DNA of 64,000 bases. Source: CAJCJE01 sp036494465 (GTDB lineage Bacteria; Actinomycetota; Actinomycetes; Mycobacteriales; Pseudonocardiaceae). The stretch lies in the NCBI GenBank assembly GCA_036494465.1, contig DASXOJ010000107.1, positions 42,436-106,435 on the forward strand. The letters are read 5' to 3'. Of this stretch, positions 7,634-19,641 are shown one piece after another (within the stretch, counting starts at the first letter, position 1; the number at the start of each line of letters is the position of its first letter). Position numbers and translations under genes: made by a program. Under the pieces are notes generated by a model, which saw only the letters and a program-made list of their open reading frames with translations, was not told the DNA's origin and ran no database searches.

Positions 7634-8940
7634 TGACGTCGATCCTGCTGCGGGGCGTCCGCCCCTATGACGAGGGCGATCCGGTCGACGTGCTGCTCGG
7701 CGACGGGGTCATCCGCGAGATCGCGCCGTCGATCGACGTGACCGCGCACGAGGACGCCACCGTCATCGACGCGACCGGTCAGGTCCTCCTGCCCGGGTTC
7801 GTCGACCTGCACACGCACCTGCGCGAACCGGGCCGCGAGGACACCGAGACCATCGAGACCGGGTCGGCCGCCGCCGTGCTCGGCGGGTACACCGCCGTGT
7901 TCGCCATGGCCAACACGAATCCGGTGGCGGACAACGAGATCATCGTCGAGCACGTGTGGCGGCGCGGCCGGGAGGTCGGCCTGGTCGACGTGTACCCGAT
8001 CGGCGCGGTCACCGTCGGCCTCGGCGGCGAGAAGCTCGCCGAACTCGGTCAGATGGCCCGCTCCCAGGCCCGGGTGCGGATCTTCTCCGACGACGGGCAC
8101 TGCGTCGCGGACCCGCTGATCATGCGCAGGGCGCTGGAGTACTCGAAGGCGCTGGACGGCGTGATCGCCCAGCACGCCGAGGAACCCCGGCTGACCGTGG
8201 GCGCGCAGGCGCACGAGGGCGAGGCCGCCGCCCGGCTCGGCCTGGCCGGGTGGCCCGCCGCCGCCGAGGAGTCGATCATCGCCCGCGACTGCCTGCTGGC
8301 CGGGCAGACGGGCGCCCGGCTGCACGTCTGCCACGTGTCCACGGCGGGTGCCGCCGACGTGCTGCGCTGGGCCAAGGACCGGCCGCACGCTGGCTCGATC
8401 TCGGCCGAGGTCACCCCGCACCACCTGCTGCTCACCGACGCGCGCCTGGCCACGTACGACCCGGTCAACAAGGTCAACCCGCCGCTGCGCACCACGGCCG
8501 ACGTGGCCGCGCTGCGCCAGGCGCTGGCCGACGGGGTCATCGACTGCGTGGCCACCGACCACGCCCCGCACGCGGTCCAGGACAAGGACTGCGAATGGGA
8601 CGCGGCCCGGCCGGGCATGCTCGGGTTGCAGACCGCGCTGTCCGTGCTCGTCGAGTCGATGGTGAACACCGGCCTGCTGGACTGGCGCGGGGTGGCGAAG
8701 GTGATGAGCGAACGCCCCGCCGACATCGCCGGACTGCCCGACCAGGGGCGGCCGATCGACGTCGGCGAACCGGCGAACCTGGTGCTGGTCGATCCGGCCG
8801 CGACCTGGACGGTGCGCGGCGCGGAATTGGCCAGCGTCGCGGCGAACACGCCGTACGAGGGGATGACCTTGCCCGCAAAGGTGATGACCACGATTCTGCG
8901 CGGGCGGATCACCGCGCACGATGGGAAGGTGGCGGCATGA
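7633..8940 (+). CDS. pyrC: Dihydroorotase
   Basis: 435 aa class I amidohydrolase that closes carbamoyl-aspartate to dihydroorotate. Zinc ligands are visible in DLHTHLREPG (about residue 58), in HVSTAG, and the catalytic aspartate in ATDHAPH. ATG start overlaps the pyrB stop; the last four bases overlap the next start. It lies between pyrB and a PH-like protein exactly as in M. tuberculosis. Confidence 0.97.
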   Translation: MTSILLRGVRPYDEGDPVDVLLGDGVIREIAPSIDVTAHEDATVIDATGQVLLPGFVDLHTHLREPGREDTETIETGSAAAVLGGYTAVFAMANTNPVADNEIIVEHVWRRGREVGLVDVYPIGAVTVGLGGEKLAELGQMARSQARVRIFSDDGHCVADPLIMRRALEYSKALDGVIAQHAEEPRLTVGAQAHEGEAAARLGLAGWPAAAEESIIARDCLLAGQTGARLHVCHVSTAGAADVLRWAKDRPHAGSISAEVTPHHLLLTDARLATYDPVNKVNPPLRTTADVAALRQALADGVIDCVATDHAPHAVQDKDCEWDAARPGMLGLQTALSVLVESMVNTGLLDWRGVAKVMSERPADIAGLPDQGRPIDVGEPANLVLVDPAATWTVRGAELASVAANTPYEGMTLPAKVMTTILRGRITAHDGKVAA

Positions 8941-9503
8941 TCCGCGTGTTGCTGGTGCTGGTTGTCGTGGTGTTCTTCGCCCTGTGCGTGACCGGCATGT
9001 GGTTCGGCTGGCGCGGCCGGGCGCGGCGCCAGTCCGCGATCCTCAGCGACTTCCCGGCGCCGCCCACGTGGGCGGCCGAGGAGGACGGCGAGCGGCCGAA
9101 GGACCTCGTCGAGCCCGAGACCGGCGTGTACGTGGGCAGCACCATCGCTGGCGACTGGCAGAACCGGATCGCCATCGGCGACATCGGGTTCCGGGCCGCC
9201 GCGACGATGAGCCTGTCCCGGCAGGGACTGCTGATCGAACGGACCGGTGCGAGTCCACTGTGGATCCCGGCGGACGCGCTCGTGTCCGCGCGCACCGACC
9301 GTGCCCTGGCAGGCAAGGTCATGGGCATCGAAGGACTTTTCGTGGTGCGCTGGCAACTGGGCGATCAGCAGATCGACTCGGGCCTGCGCGGCGATGACAA
9401 GAACTCCTACGCCGCCTGGGTGGACGCGGTGTCCGCCCTGGTCGAGCGTTCCGAGCACAGCGTGCCGGTGGTCGGCGCGCGGGAAGGTGACGGCTCGTGC
9501 TGA
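8937..9503 (+). CDS. Membrane-anchored PH-like domain protein of the pyr operon
   Basis: 188 aa. One N-terminal transmembrane helix (residues 2-22, VLLVLVVVVFFALCVTGMWFGW) then a basic stretch and a soluble domain of about 150 residues resembling bacterial PH-like folds. The orthologue in the same operon slot of M. tuberculosis (Rv1382) is of unknown function. ATGA overlap with pyrC and 7-bp overlap with carA imply coupled translation, so its function may relate to membrane-proximal pyrimidine or carbamoyl-phosphate metabolism, but this is inference from position only. Confidence 0.88.
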   Translation: MIRVLLVLVVVVFFALCVTGMWFGWRGRARRQSAILSDFPAPPTWAAEEDGERPKDLVEPETGVYVGSTIAGDWQNRIAIGDIGFRAAATMSLSRQGLLIERTGASPLWIPADALVSARTDRALAGKVMGIEGLFVVRWQLGDQQIDSGLRGDDKNSYAAWVDAVSALVERSEHSVPVVGAREGDGSC

Positions 9504-10629
9504 CTGCCGCGCTCGTCCTCGAGGACGGCCGGGTCTTCCCCGGAATGCCTTACGGGGCAACGGGTTCCTCTCTCGGCGAGATCGTGTTCTCCACCGGCAT
9601 GACCGGGTACCAGGAGACCCTGACCGACCCCTCCTACCGTCGCCAGATCGTGGTGGCGACCGCGCCGCAGATCGGCAACACCGGCTGGAACGACGAGGAC
9701 GACGAGTCCGGTCGGATCTGGGTGGCCGGTTACGTGATCCGCGACCCTGCGCGCAAGCCCTCCAACTGGCGCTCCCGCCGCGGCCTGGACGAAGCGCTGG
9801 AAAGCCAGGGCGTCGTCGGCATCGCCGGCGTGGACACCAGGACGTTGACCAGGCACATCCGCGAGTCTGGCGCGATGCGCGCCGGGATCTTCTCGGGTGC
9901 CGCGCTGGCCGACAAGCAGCAGATGCTGGACGCGGTGCTGGCCTCCAGTCAGATGGTCGGCGCCGACCTGGCCGGCGAGGTGAGCACCGAGCAGACCTAC
10001 GTGGTGCCCGCGGTCGGCGAGCGCCGGTTCCGGGTGGCCGCGCTGGACTCGGGCATCAAGTCGAACACGCCCAGGATGATGGCCGCACGCGGCATCGAGG
10101 TGCACGTGCTGCCCTATTCGTCCACAATGGATGACCTGCTCGCGGTCGAGCCGGACGGAGTCTTCTTCGCCAACGGCCCCGGCGACCCGGCCACAGCCGA
10201 CCACGCGGTCGCGCTCGCGCAGGGCACGCTGGAGCGGCGGGTGCCGCTGTTCGGTATCTGCTTCGGCAACCAGATCCTCGGCCGCGCGCTGGGCCGGTCC
10301 ACCTACAAGCTGCGGTTCGGTCACCACGGCATCAACGTGCCGGTCATCGACCGCGCCACCGGCAAGGTCTCGATCACCGCGCAGAACCACGGCTTCGCCC
10401 TGGAAGGCGAACCGGGGGAGCGGTTCGACACTCCGTTCGGCACGGCCGAGTTCAGCCACTACTGCCCCAACGACAACACCGTGGAGGGCCTGCGCTGCCT
10501 CGACGCGCCCGCCTTCTCCGTCCAGTACCACCCCGAGGCCGCCGCCGGTCCGCACGACGCCGCGGGCCTCTTCGACGAATTCGTCGACCTGATACAGCTG
10601 TGTCAACCAGGAAGGGTAGGACAGCGCTG

Positions 10630-10630
<1 letters not shown>
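9497..10630 (+). CDS. carA: Carbamoyl-phosphate synthase small (glutaminase) subunit
   Basis: 377 aa. Supplies ammonia from glutamine to CarB. The class I amidotransferase triad is complete: Cys255 in FGICFGNQ and His345/Glu347 in YHPEA. GTG start inside the end of the preceding gene; the stop overlaps the carB start by one base (TGATG). The N-terminal half (residues 1-150) is the CarA-specific domain. Confidence 0.97.
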
Positions 10631-13935
<3,305 letters not shown>

Positions 13936-13943
13936 CCGACACA

Positions 13944-13973
13944 CCCGGCGGCGTCCACCTCGGCGCCGCCGGG
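13944..13973 (+). terminator. Strong hairpin after carB
   Basis: Perfect 10-bp stem (CCCGGCGGCG with CGCCGCCGGG) and 10-nt loop starting 9 bp after the carB stop. There is no T-tract, which is common for actinobacterial terminators. Confidence 0.55.
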
Positions 13974-14003
13974 AGCCCGGACATCCGCACATCACCGGCC
14001 GCC

Positions 14004-14055
14004 GCGCGGCACCCAACGCCCGGGCCCCAACTGTCGCGGCGCGGCACCCAACGCC
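14004..14055. repeat. 17-bp direct repeat, two copies 35 bp apart
   Basis: GCGCGGCACCCAACGCC occurs exactly at 14004-14020 and again at 14039-14055. It lies in the non-coding gap upstream of pyrF. Function unknown. Confidence 0.6.
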
Positions 14056-14541
14056 GAGGCACCGGCAATCCGCCGCGGCAGCGGCAAACGGCAGCGGCAC
14101 CCGACGAAACCGTTACACCGGCAGCGCGCCCGCACCACCACGCTCGCCACATCGCGCGCGCCAAAGTCCCCAATGCACACCGCCGAGCGTCGCACCGCCC
14201 GGCAACGACAACCCCCAAGCCCCCAACCGTGAACCCCGAACCTGCCCCCTAATGATTCCGGTCCACACCCGACCAGTCCAACCAAGACCGCCCCAAAAAC
14301 GGCCTCGAATCAACCTCCCCAGAGCAGCCCCCACCCATCCCGGGGGGAGCGCCCCGCTTCCAGCCTAGCGATCTTGAAAGTGGGATCCAAAACGGACTCG
14401 CGGGGTTGTGGATGGGCGGAGCCAATGTGGATAACTCGGGCTTTTCGCGAAAAATGAATTGACACGGAGCTTCGCGCGTGAGTTGTGCGGCGACTTCAGG
14501 AAAGCTCTGTGAAAGATGACGAGACGAGAGACGAGGGAACG

Positions 14542-15444
14542 ATGAGCGTGCCGGAAACGCCGACGGAACCGACGGGACCGAAGGGGGGCGTACCGGAAGT
14601 CGCGCCGGAGCGCCGGTTCGGGGCGCGGTTGGCGGCGGCGATGGCGGCTCGGGGGCCGTTGTGCGTTGGCGTCGATCCGCATCCCGGCCTGCTCACGGCC
14701 TGGGGGCTGCCGCAGGACGCGTCCGGGCTCCAGCGGTTCGCGGATATCTGCGTTGCCGCGCTGGGTGACGAGGTGGCCGTGCTGAAGCCGCAGTCGGCGT
14801 TCTTCGAGGCGTACGGGTCGGCCGGGGTGGCGGTGCTGGAGCGGTTGATCGCGCAGGGCCGCGAGGCGGGCGCGCTGATCCTGCTCGACGTGAAGCGCGG
14901 GGACATCGGGTCGACGATGGCGGCATATGCGGCGGCCTATCTCGCGGATGGTTCGCCGCTCGCGGCGGACGCGGTGACGCTCTCGCCGTATCTGGGTTTC
15001 GACTCGCTGGTGCCCGCGTTCGACCTGGCGGACAAAACCGGACGCGGGGTCTTCGTTCTCGCGTTGACGTCCAATCCGGAAGGCCCAACGGTGCAACGTG
15101 CGATTGCTCCGAGTGGGGGAAGTGTTGCTCAGTCAATTATTGATTCGGCGGCGGCCAGGAATCGAAATTTCTCGCCGCTCGGGGATGTGGGCGTTGTGAT
15201 CGGCGCCACTGTTGGTCGCTCCGAGCTGGCTCTCGACCGGCTCAACGGGCCGATCCTGGCGCCCGGATTCGGCCAACAAGGGGGCACCGTGACCGACCTC
15301 GGCGCGGTTTTCGGCGCGGAATTGCCGCGCGTCCTCGCATCGTCTTCGCGCGATATTTTGCGCAACGGGCCTGATGAAGCCGCACTTCGTTCGGCCGCGT
15401 TGCGTATTCGATCTGAGCTGATCGAATTCGTGGCAACGCACTGA
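14542..15444 (+). CDS. pyrF: Orotidine 5'-phosphate decarboxylase (type 2)
   Basis: 300 aa TIM barrel catalysing OMP to UMP. The catalytic Asp-Lys-x-x-Asp set lies in LLDVKRGD (Asp116, Lys118, Asp121). The long form is typical of mycobacterial-type PyrF. The start at ATG 14542 has GAGGGAA 2-8 nt upstream; an earlier in-frame start at 14485 lacks one. A variable 25-residue N-terminal Pro/Glu-rich tail precedes the domain. Unlike in many relatives it is separated from carB by 606 bp, so it may have its own promoter. Confidence 0.95.
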   Translation: MSVPETPTEPTGPKGGVPEVAPERRFGARLAAAMAARGPLCVGVDPHPGLLTAWGLPQDASGLQRFADICVAALGDEVAVLKPQSAFFEAYGSAGVAVLERLIAQGREAGALILLDVKRGDIGSTMAAYAAAYLADGSPLAADAVTLSPYLGFDSLVPAFDLADKTGRGVFVLALTSNPEGPTVQRAIAPSGGSVAQSIIDSAAARNRNFSPLGDVGVVIGATVGRSELALDRLNGPILAPGFGQQGGTVTDLGAVFGAELPRVLASSSRDILRNGPDEAALRSAALRIRSELIEFVATH

Positions 15445-15478
15445 GCTGCGGCGACACTGCAATTTGCAACTACGCAGC

Positions 15479-15514
15479 GTGATATTGGGTAAAAGCGATA
15501 TTTCTCAATATCAC
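15479..15514. promoter_or_regulatory. A+T-rich 9-bp inverted repeat after pyrF
   Basis: GTGATATTG (15479-15487) and CAATATCAC (15506-15514) are perfectly complementary with an 18-bp spacer. It may be a binding site or a weak hairpin in the pyrF-mihF gap. Confidence 0.4.
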
Positions 15515-15558
15515 AGAGGGTCTCGCCAAGACACACGGGTGGTGGTAATCAAGCCGGG

Positions 15559-15580
15559 GGAAGTCCTTGGTAGGACTTCC
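15559..15580 (+). terminator. 9-bp hairpin with TGGT loop, likely pyrF terminator
   Basis: GGAAGTCCT and AGGACTTCC pair perfectly across a 4-nt loop, followed by TCTCG rather than a full T-run. A second 6-bp hairpin (CCACCC-GACC-GGGTGG, 15609-15624) follows. Both lie upstream of the proposed mihF promoter, so they more likely end pyrF transcription than control mihF translation. Confidence 0.5.
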
Positions 15581-15667
15581 TCTCGCTGCGACTACTGCCG
15601 TGGTCACGCCACCCGACCGGGTGGTTGGACCAGATCGAAAACAACCACGTTGGAATCCCGACCCACG

Positions 15668-15697
15668 TTGTCTTCGCTCACTCACTGTCGGTACGGT
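15668..15697 (+). promoter_or_regulatory. Candidate mihF promoter
   Basis: TTGTCT (15668-15673) and TACGGT (15692-15697), 18 bp apart, resemble a principal-sigma promoter and would give a leader of about 38 nt before the mihF GTG. Confidence 0.4.
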
Positions 15698-15741
15698 CGC
15701 GGCACCGATCCAGAGGAAACACCCACACCACGGAGGAGATC

Positions 15742-16059
15742 GTGGCCCTTCCGCAGCTGACCGAGGAGCAGCGGGCCGCAGCGCTTGAGAAGGCGGCTGC
15801 CGCTCGTCGCACCCGGGCTGAGCTCAAGGAGCGCCTCAAGCGCGGCGGCACTACTTTGAAGGACGTCCTGGCTGCCGCTCAGAACGATGAGGTCCTTGGC
15901 AAGATGAAGGTGTCCGCGTTGCTGGAGTCCCTGCCGGGCGTCGGCAAGGTGCGCGCGGCGCAGATCATGGAGCGTCTTGAGATTGCTCCGAGCCGCCGGC
16001 TGCGTGGCCTGGGCGAGCGGCAGCGCAAGGCGCTGCTCGCCGAGTTCAGCGGCGAGTGA
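15742..16059 (+). CDS. mihF: Integration host factor, actinobacterial type (mIHF), copy 1
   Basis: 105 aa nucleoid-associated protein unrelated to E. coli IHF. It has an N-terminal helix and a helix-two turns-helix DNA-binding region (SLPGVGKVRAAQIMERL, then GLGERQRKALL). GTG start with GGAGGAG directly upstream; an upstream extension in frame crosses the promoter and is rejected. The order pyrF-mihF-gmk-rpoZ is conserved (Rv1388 in M. tuberculosis). A divergent paralogue is found at 40538-40849. Its stop overlaps the gmk start. Confidence 0.95.
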   Translation: MALPQLTEEQRAAALEKAAAARRTRAELKERLKRGGTTLKDVLAAAQNDEVLGKMKVSALLESLPGVGKVRAAQIMERLEIAPSRRLRGLGERQRKALLAEFSGE

Positions 16060-16655
16060 CAGACACCGGGTCGGGGGTGGGCGGCGACACCATCGTCGTC
16101 CGCCCCCGACTCATCGTGGTAGCCGGACCCTCCGGGGTCGGCAAGACGAGCGTGTTGGCCGAACTTCGGCGACGCTATCCGGACTTCTACTTCAGCGTCT
16201 CGGTCACGACCCGGCCGCCCCGGCCGGGTGAGGTGGACGGTTCGCACTATCACTTCGTCGACAACGACACGTTCGACAAGTTGATCAGTGACAACCAGCT
16301 GCTGGAACACGCCGAGTACGCGGGCTATCGCTACGGCACCCCGCGTGGACCGGTCGAGCAAGCGCTCGACCAGGGCAAACCCGCGATCCTGGAGATCGAG
16401 GTGCAGGGGGCGCGGCAGGTGCGTGTCGCCTGGCCGAGCGCGTTCATGGTGATGATCCAGCCGCCGTCCTGGGGTGTTCTGGTGGCCAGGCTGACCGGTC
16501 GGGGCACCGAGAAACCGGAAGTCGTCGAGCGTCGGCTGGCCGCCGCGAAGGACGAACTTTCCGCCTCGGACGAGTTCGACGCGGTCGTTGTCAATGCCGA
16601 TGTGCGGGCTGCCGCCGCCGAGTTGCTAACCTTGATAGCGGAGCCCCGGGCCTGA
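16056..16655 (+). CDS. gmk: Guanylate kinase
   Basis: 199 aa. Phosphorylates GMP/dGMP. P-loop GPSGVGKTS at about residue 24, then the GMP-binding segment SVTTRPPRPGEVDGSHYHFV. GTG start overlaps the mihF stop (GTGA), so the two are translationally coupled. Confidence 0.97.
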   Translation: MTDTGSGVGGDTIVVRPRLIVVAGPSGVGKTSVLAELRRRYPDFYFSVSVTTRPPRPGEVDGSHYHFVDNDTFDKLISDNQLLEHAEYAGYRYGTPRGPVEQALDQGKPAILEIEVQGARQVRVAWPSAFMVMIQPPSWGVLVARLTGRGTEKPEVVERRLAAAKDELSASDEFDAVVVNADVRAAAAELLTLIAEPRA

Positions 16656-16709
16656 ATTCGATTCGGGGACCACTTAGAGGCTTGTATTCGACCCGCAGGA
16701 GAGTTGCGC

Positions 16710-16988
16710 GTGACCAACCCCATCCAGCTGGGCGCCCACATGGACACCCCAGAGGGCATCACCAACCCGCCCATCGACGACCTGCTTGAGCAGGTCAGCT
16801 CGAAGTACGCGTTGGTCATCTACTCCGCCAAGCGGGCCCGCCAGATCAACGACTACTACGCGCAGCTCGGCGAGGGCCTGCTCGAGTACGTCGGTCCCCT
16901 GGTCGAGCCTGGCCCGCGCGAGAAGCCGCTGTCGATCGCGATGCGCGAGATCCACGCCGGCCTGCTGGAACACACCGAAGGCGAGTAA
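16710..16988 (+). CDS. rpoZ: RNA polymerase omega subunit
   Basis: 92 aa, helps fold and assemble beta-prime. The conserved core is NPPIDDLLEQVSSKYALVIYSAKRARQIN. GTG at 16710 is chosen because AGGAG (16697-16701) is 8 nt upstream; a TTG at 16704 is too close to it. Located 54 bp after gmk, as in other actinobacteria. Confidence 0.95.
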   Translation: MTNPIQLGAHMDTPEGITNPPIDDLLEQVSSKYALVIYSAKRARQINDYYAQLGEGLLEYVGPLVEPGPREKPLSIAMREIHAGLLEHTEGE

Positions 16989-17036
16989 GCCAGGTCACGG
17001 GCGACAAACGCGGGAAAGCGTGCGATTGTCGACCTT

Positions 17037-18284
17037 GTGAGCGTTCCCGGTTCTTCGGCAGACGACCCCACCAAGCCGTTCGTCATTCTTGGCGTCGGCG
17101 GTGGGGTCGCCGCGTACAAGGCGTGCGAAGTTCTGCGTGGACTGACCGAATCGGGGCATGATGTCCGGGTCGTGCCGACCGAGGCCGCCCTGAACTTCGT
17201 CGGCGCCGCCACCTTCGAGGCGCTCTCCGGCCACCCGGTGCACACCGGCGTGTTCGCGGACGTGCCCGAGGTGCCGCACGTGCGGCTGGGCCGCAGGGCC
17301 GACCTGGTGATCGTGGTGCCCGCGACGGCCGACCTGCTGGCCAAGGCCGCGCACGGCCAGGCCGACGACCTGCTCACCGCGACCCTGCTGACCACGAGGT
17401 CGCCGGTCGCGTTCTTCCCGGCCATGCACACCGAGATGTGGGAGCACCCCGCCACCCAGGCCAACGTGGCGCTGCTGCGCTCGCGTGGCGCGATCGTGCC
17501 TGAGCCCGCCAGTGGCCGGCTGACGGGGCCGGACACCGGCAAGGGGCGGTTGGCCGACCCGGCCGAGATCGTCGATCTGGCCCGGTTGCTGCTGGCCGCG
17601 CCGGACGCGCTGCGCCACGATCTCGCCGGTCTCACCGTCGCGATCTCCGCCGGTGGCACCCGCGAGGCCCTGGACCCGGTCCGCTATCTGGGCAACCGTT
17701 CCTCCGGCAAGCAGGGCTACGCGCTGGCGCGGGTGGCGGCGGCGCGCGGCGCGCGGGTCACGCTGGTGGCCGCGCACACGCAGGCCCTGCCCGACCCGGC
17801 CGGGGTCGAGCTGGTGCGGGTGGGCAGCGCCGAGGAGATGCGTACCGCGATGCTCAAGGCCGCCGAGGAGGCGGATGCGCTGGTGATGGCGGCCGCGGTC
17901 GCGGACTTCCGGCCGACGAGCCGTGCCGACTACAAGATCAAGAAGACCGACCACGATCCGGATCCGGTCGAACTGACCCGCAATCCGGACATCCTCCGCG
18001 AACTGGTCGAGAAGCGCAGACCTGGTCAGTTCATCGTCGGTTTCGCCGCCGAGACCGGCGACTCGCACGCGGACGTGCTCGACCACGCCAGAGCCAAACT
18101 CCGCCGCAAGGGCGTTGACCTCCTGGTGGTCAACGCGGTCGGCGACGGCGTCGCGTTCGAGGTGGAGACCAACGCGGGCTGGCTGCTGTCTTCCGATGGG
18201 TCGGAGCACGCTATTCCACTAGGTGCCAAGTCCGCCCTCGCGGCCACACTCTGGGACAACGTGCTGGTGGCGATGCGACGTTGA
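17037..18284 (+). CDS. coaBC: Bifunctional phosphopantothenoylcysteine decarboxylase/synthetase
   Basis: 415 aa. The N-terminal CoaC domain (about 14-185) binds FMN (GVGGGVAAYKACEVLRGL) and has the PATAD and PAMHTEMW motifs. The C-terminal CoaB domain (about 190-415) has the CTP-binding Rossmann fold with NRSSGKQG. It makes 4'-phosphopantetheine for CoA. GTG start 48 bp after rpoZ. Synteny rpoZ-coaBC-metK is standard. Confidence 0.96.
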   Translation: MSVPGSSADDPTKPFVILGVGGGVAAYKACEVLRGLTESGHDVRVVPTEAALNFVGAATFEALSGHPVHTGVFADVPEVPHVRLGRRADLVIVVPATADLLAKAAHGQADDLLTATLLTTRSPVAFFPAMHTEMWEHPATQANVALLRSRGAIVPEPASGRLTGPDTGKGRLADPAEIVDLARLLLAAPDALRHDLAGLTVAISAGGTREALDPVRYLGNRSSGKQGYALARVAAARGARVTLVAAHTQALPDPAGVELVRVGSAEEMRTAMLKAAEEADALVMAAAVADFRPTSRADYKIKKTDHDPDPVELTRNPDILRELVEKRRPGQFIVGFAAETGDSHADVLDHARAKLRRKGVDLLVVNAVGDGVAFEVETNAGWLLSSDGSEHAIPLGAKSALAATLWDNVLVAMRR

Positions 18285-18375
18285 CCAGCTCTCGACTCCG
18301 TCCGGATAGTCTGGTGGTGCTGTGGGTCGAAGTGGTGGCGTTGTTGGGCAACGACGAGTCGATATGGGGTGTGTA

Positions 18376-19569
18376 GTGAGCGAGAGCCGCAGGCTTTTCA
18401 CAAGTGAATCGGTGACCGAAGGGCACCCGGACAAGATCTGCGACGCGATCAGCGATTCGATCCTCGACGCATTGCTGGCCAAGGACCCACGCAGCAGAGT
18501 CGCCGTAGAGACATTGATCACCACCGGCCAGGTGCACGTGGCCGGTGAGGTGACCACCGAGGCGTACGCGGACATTCCCACGATCGTCCGGGAGAAGATC
18601 CTGGACATCGGCTACGACTCGTCGGCCAAGGGCTTCGACGGCCACTCGTGCGGCGTGAACGTGGCGCTGGGTTCCCAGTCTCCGGACATCGCCCAGGGTG
18701 TGGACACCGCGCACGAGTCGCGGGTCGGGTCCAGTGAGGACGACATCGACCGCCAGGGCGCGGGCGACCAGGGCCTGATGTTCGGCTACGCGTGCTCGGA
18801 CACCCCCGAGCTGATGCCGCTGCCGATCGCGTTGGCGCACCGGCTTTCCCGGCGCCTGACCGAGGTGCGCAAGCAGGGCGTGCTGCCCTACCTGCGCCCG
18901 GACGGCAAGACCCAGGTGACCATCGAGTACGCGGGCGACCAGCCGGTTCGCCTGGACACCATCGTGGTGTCCACTCAGCACGCCGATGGCATCGATCTGG
19001 ACAAGATGCTCGGCGTCGACGTGCGCGAGCACGTGGTCGCGCCCGAGCTCGGCGAGCTCAAGCTGGACACGACCGGGGTGAAACTGCTGGTCAACCCGAC
19101 CGGCCGGTTCGTCATCGGCGGTCCGATGGGCGACGCGGGCCTGACCGGCCGCAAGATCATCGTCGACACCTACGGCGGCATGGCGCGGCACGGTGGTGGC
19201 GCGTTCTCCGGCAAGGACCCGTCGAAGGTGGACCGCTCGGCCGCGTACGCGATGCGCTGGGTGGCCAAGAACGCGGTCGCCGCCGGTCTCGCGACCCGGA
19301 TCGAGGTGCAGGTCGCGTACGCGATCGGCAAGGCCGTACCGGTCGGTCTGTTCGTGGAGACCTTCGGCACCGAGACGGTGGACCCGACCAAGATCCAGGC
19401 CGCCATCTCCGAGGTGTTCGACCTGCGTCCGGCCGCGATCATCCGCGACCTGGACCTGTTGCGGCCGATCTACGCGGCGACCGCCGCCTACGGTCACTTC
19501 GGCCGCACCGACGTGGACCTGCCGTGGGAGCGCACCGACCGCGCGGCCGCGCTGAAGGCCGCCGTCTGA
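18376..19569 (+). CDS. metK: S-adenosylmethionine synthetase
   Basis: 397 aa. Makes SAM from methionine and ATP. Signatures FTSESVTEGHPDKICDAISD at the N-terminus, GDQGLMFGYA in the middle and the GGGAFSGKDPSKVDRSAAY P-loop-like motif. GTG 18376 gives the usual short N-terminus and has GGGGT 8 nt upstream; ATG 18364 would add four residues. The 91-bp gap upstream is too short for a SAM riboswitch and shows none. The stop codon lies inside a 14-bp tandem duplication. Confidence 0.96.
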   Translation: MSESRRLFTSESVTEGHPDKICDAISDSILDALLAKDPRSRVAVETLITTGQVHVAGEVTTEAYADIPTIVREKILDIGYDSSAKGFDGHSCGVNVALGSQSPDIAQGVDTAHESRVGSSEDDIDRQGAGDQGLMFGYACSDTPELMPLPIALAHRLSRRLTEVRKQGVLPYLRPDGKTQVTIEYAGDQPVRLDTIVVSTQHADGIDLDKMLGVDVREHVVAPELGELKLDTTGVKLLVNPTGRFVIGGPMGDAGLTGRKIIVDTYGGMARHGGGAFSGKDPSKVDRSAAYAMRWVAKNAVAAGLATRIEVQVAYAIGKAVPVGLFVETFGTETVDPTKIQAAISEVFDLRPAAIIRDLDLLRPIYAATAAYGHFGRTDVDLPWERTDRAAALKAAV

Positions 19570-19594
19570 CGCTGTTGTTCTGACGCTGTTGTTC
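19567..19594 (+). repeat. Perfect 14-bp tandem duplication at the metK stop
   Basis: TGACGCTGTTGTTC is repeated twice head-to-tail; the first three bases of copy one are the metK stop codon. Likely a slippage duplication. Confidence 0.8.
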
Positions 19595-19601
19595 TGGGTG
19601 C

Positions 19602-19641
19602 GGGGCCTGGCAGACTCGGGTACATGACCGAGCCAGGCCCC
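19602..19641 (+). promoter_or_regulatory. 10-bp inverted repeat enclosing the start codon of the xdhC-like gene
   Basis: GGGGCCTGGC (19602-19611) and GCCAGGCCCC (19632-19641) are perfect complements with a 20-nt spacer that contains the ATG (19624). In mRNA the start would sit in the loop of a strong hairpin. It could limit translation or act as the metK terminator. Confidence 0.5.

Larger units (their letters stand above)
13936..14541. other. 606-bp non-coding gap between carB and pyrF
   Basis: Contains the hairpin at 13944-13973, a C-rich stretch with a 17-bp direct repeat (14004-14055), and a drop in G+C from about 14360 to 14470. A TTGACA hexamer at 14459-14464 is a -35 candidate but has no good -10 at normal spacing. 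Open frames on either strand here have atypical, low-complexity translations and no recognisable protein. Confidence 0.6.

Noticed and set aside
13936..14541. Possible short genes in the carB-pyrF gap
   Set aside because: All frames are low-complexity Arg/Pro/Gly translations without ribosome binding sites or similarity.
18285..18375. SAM riboswitch upstream of metK
   Set aside because: Only 91 bp are available and no SAM-I/SAM-IV-type core is recognisable.
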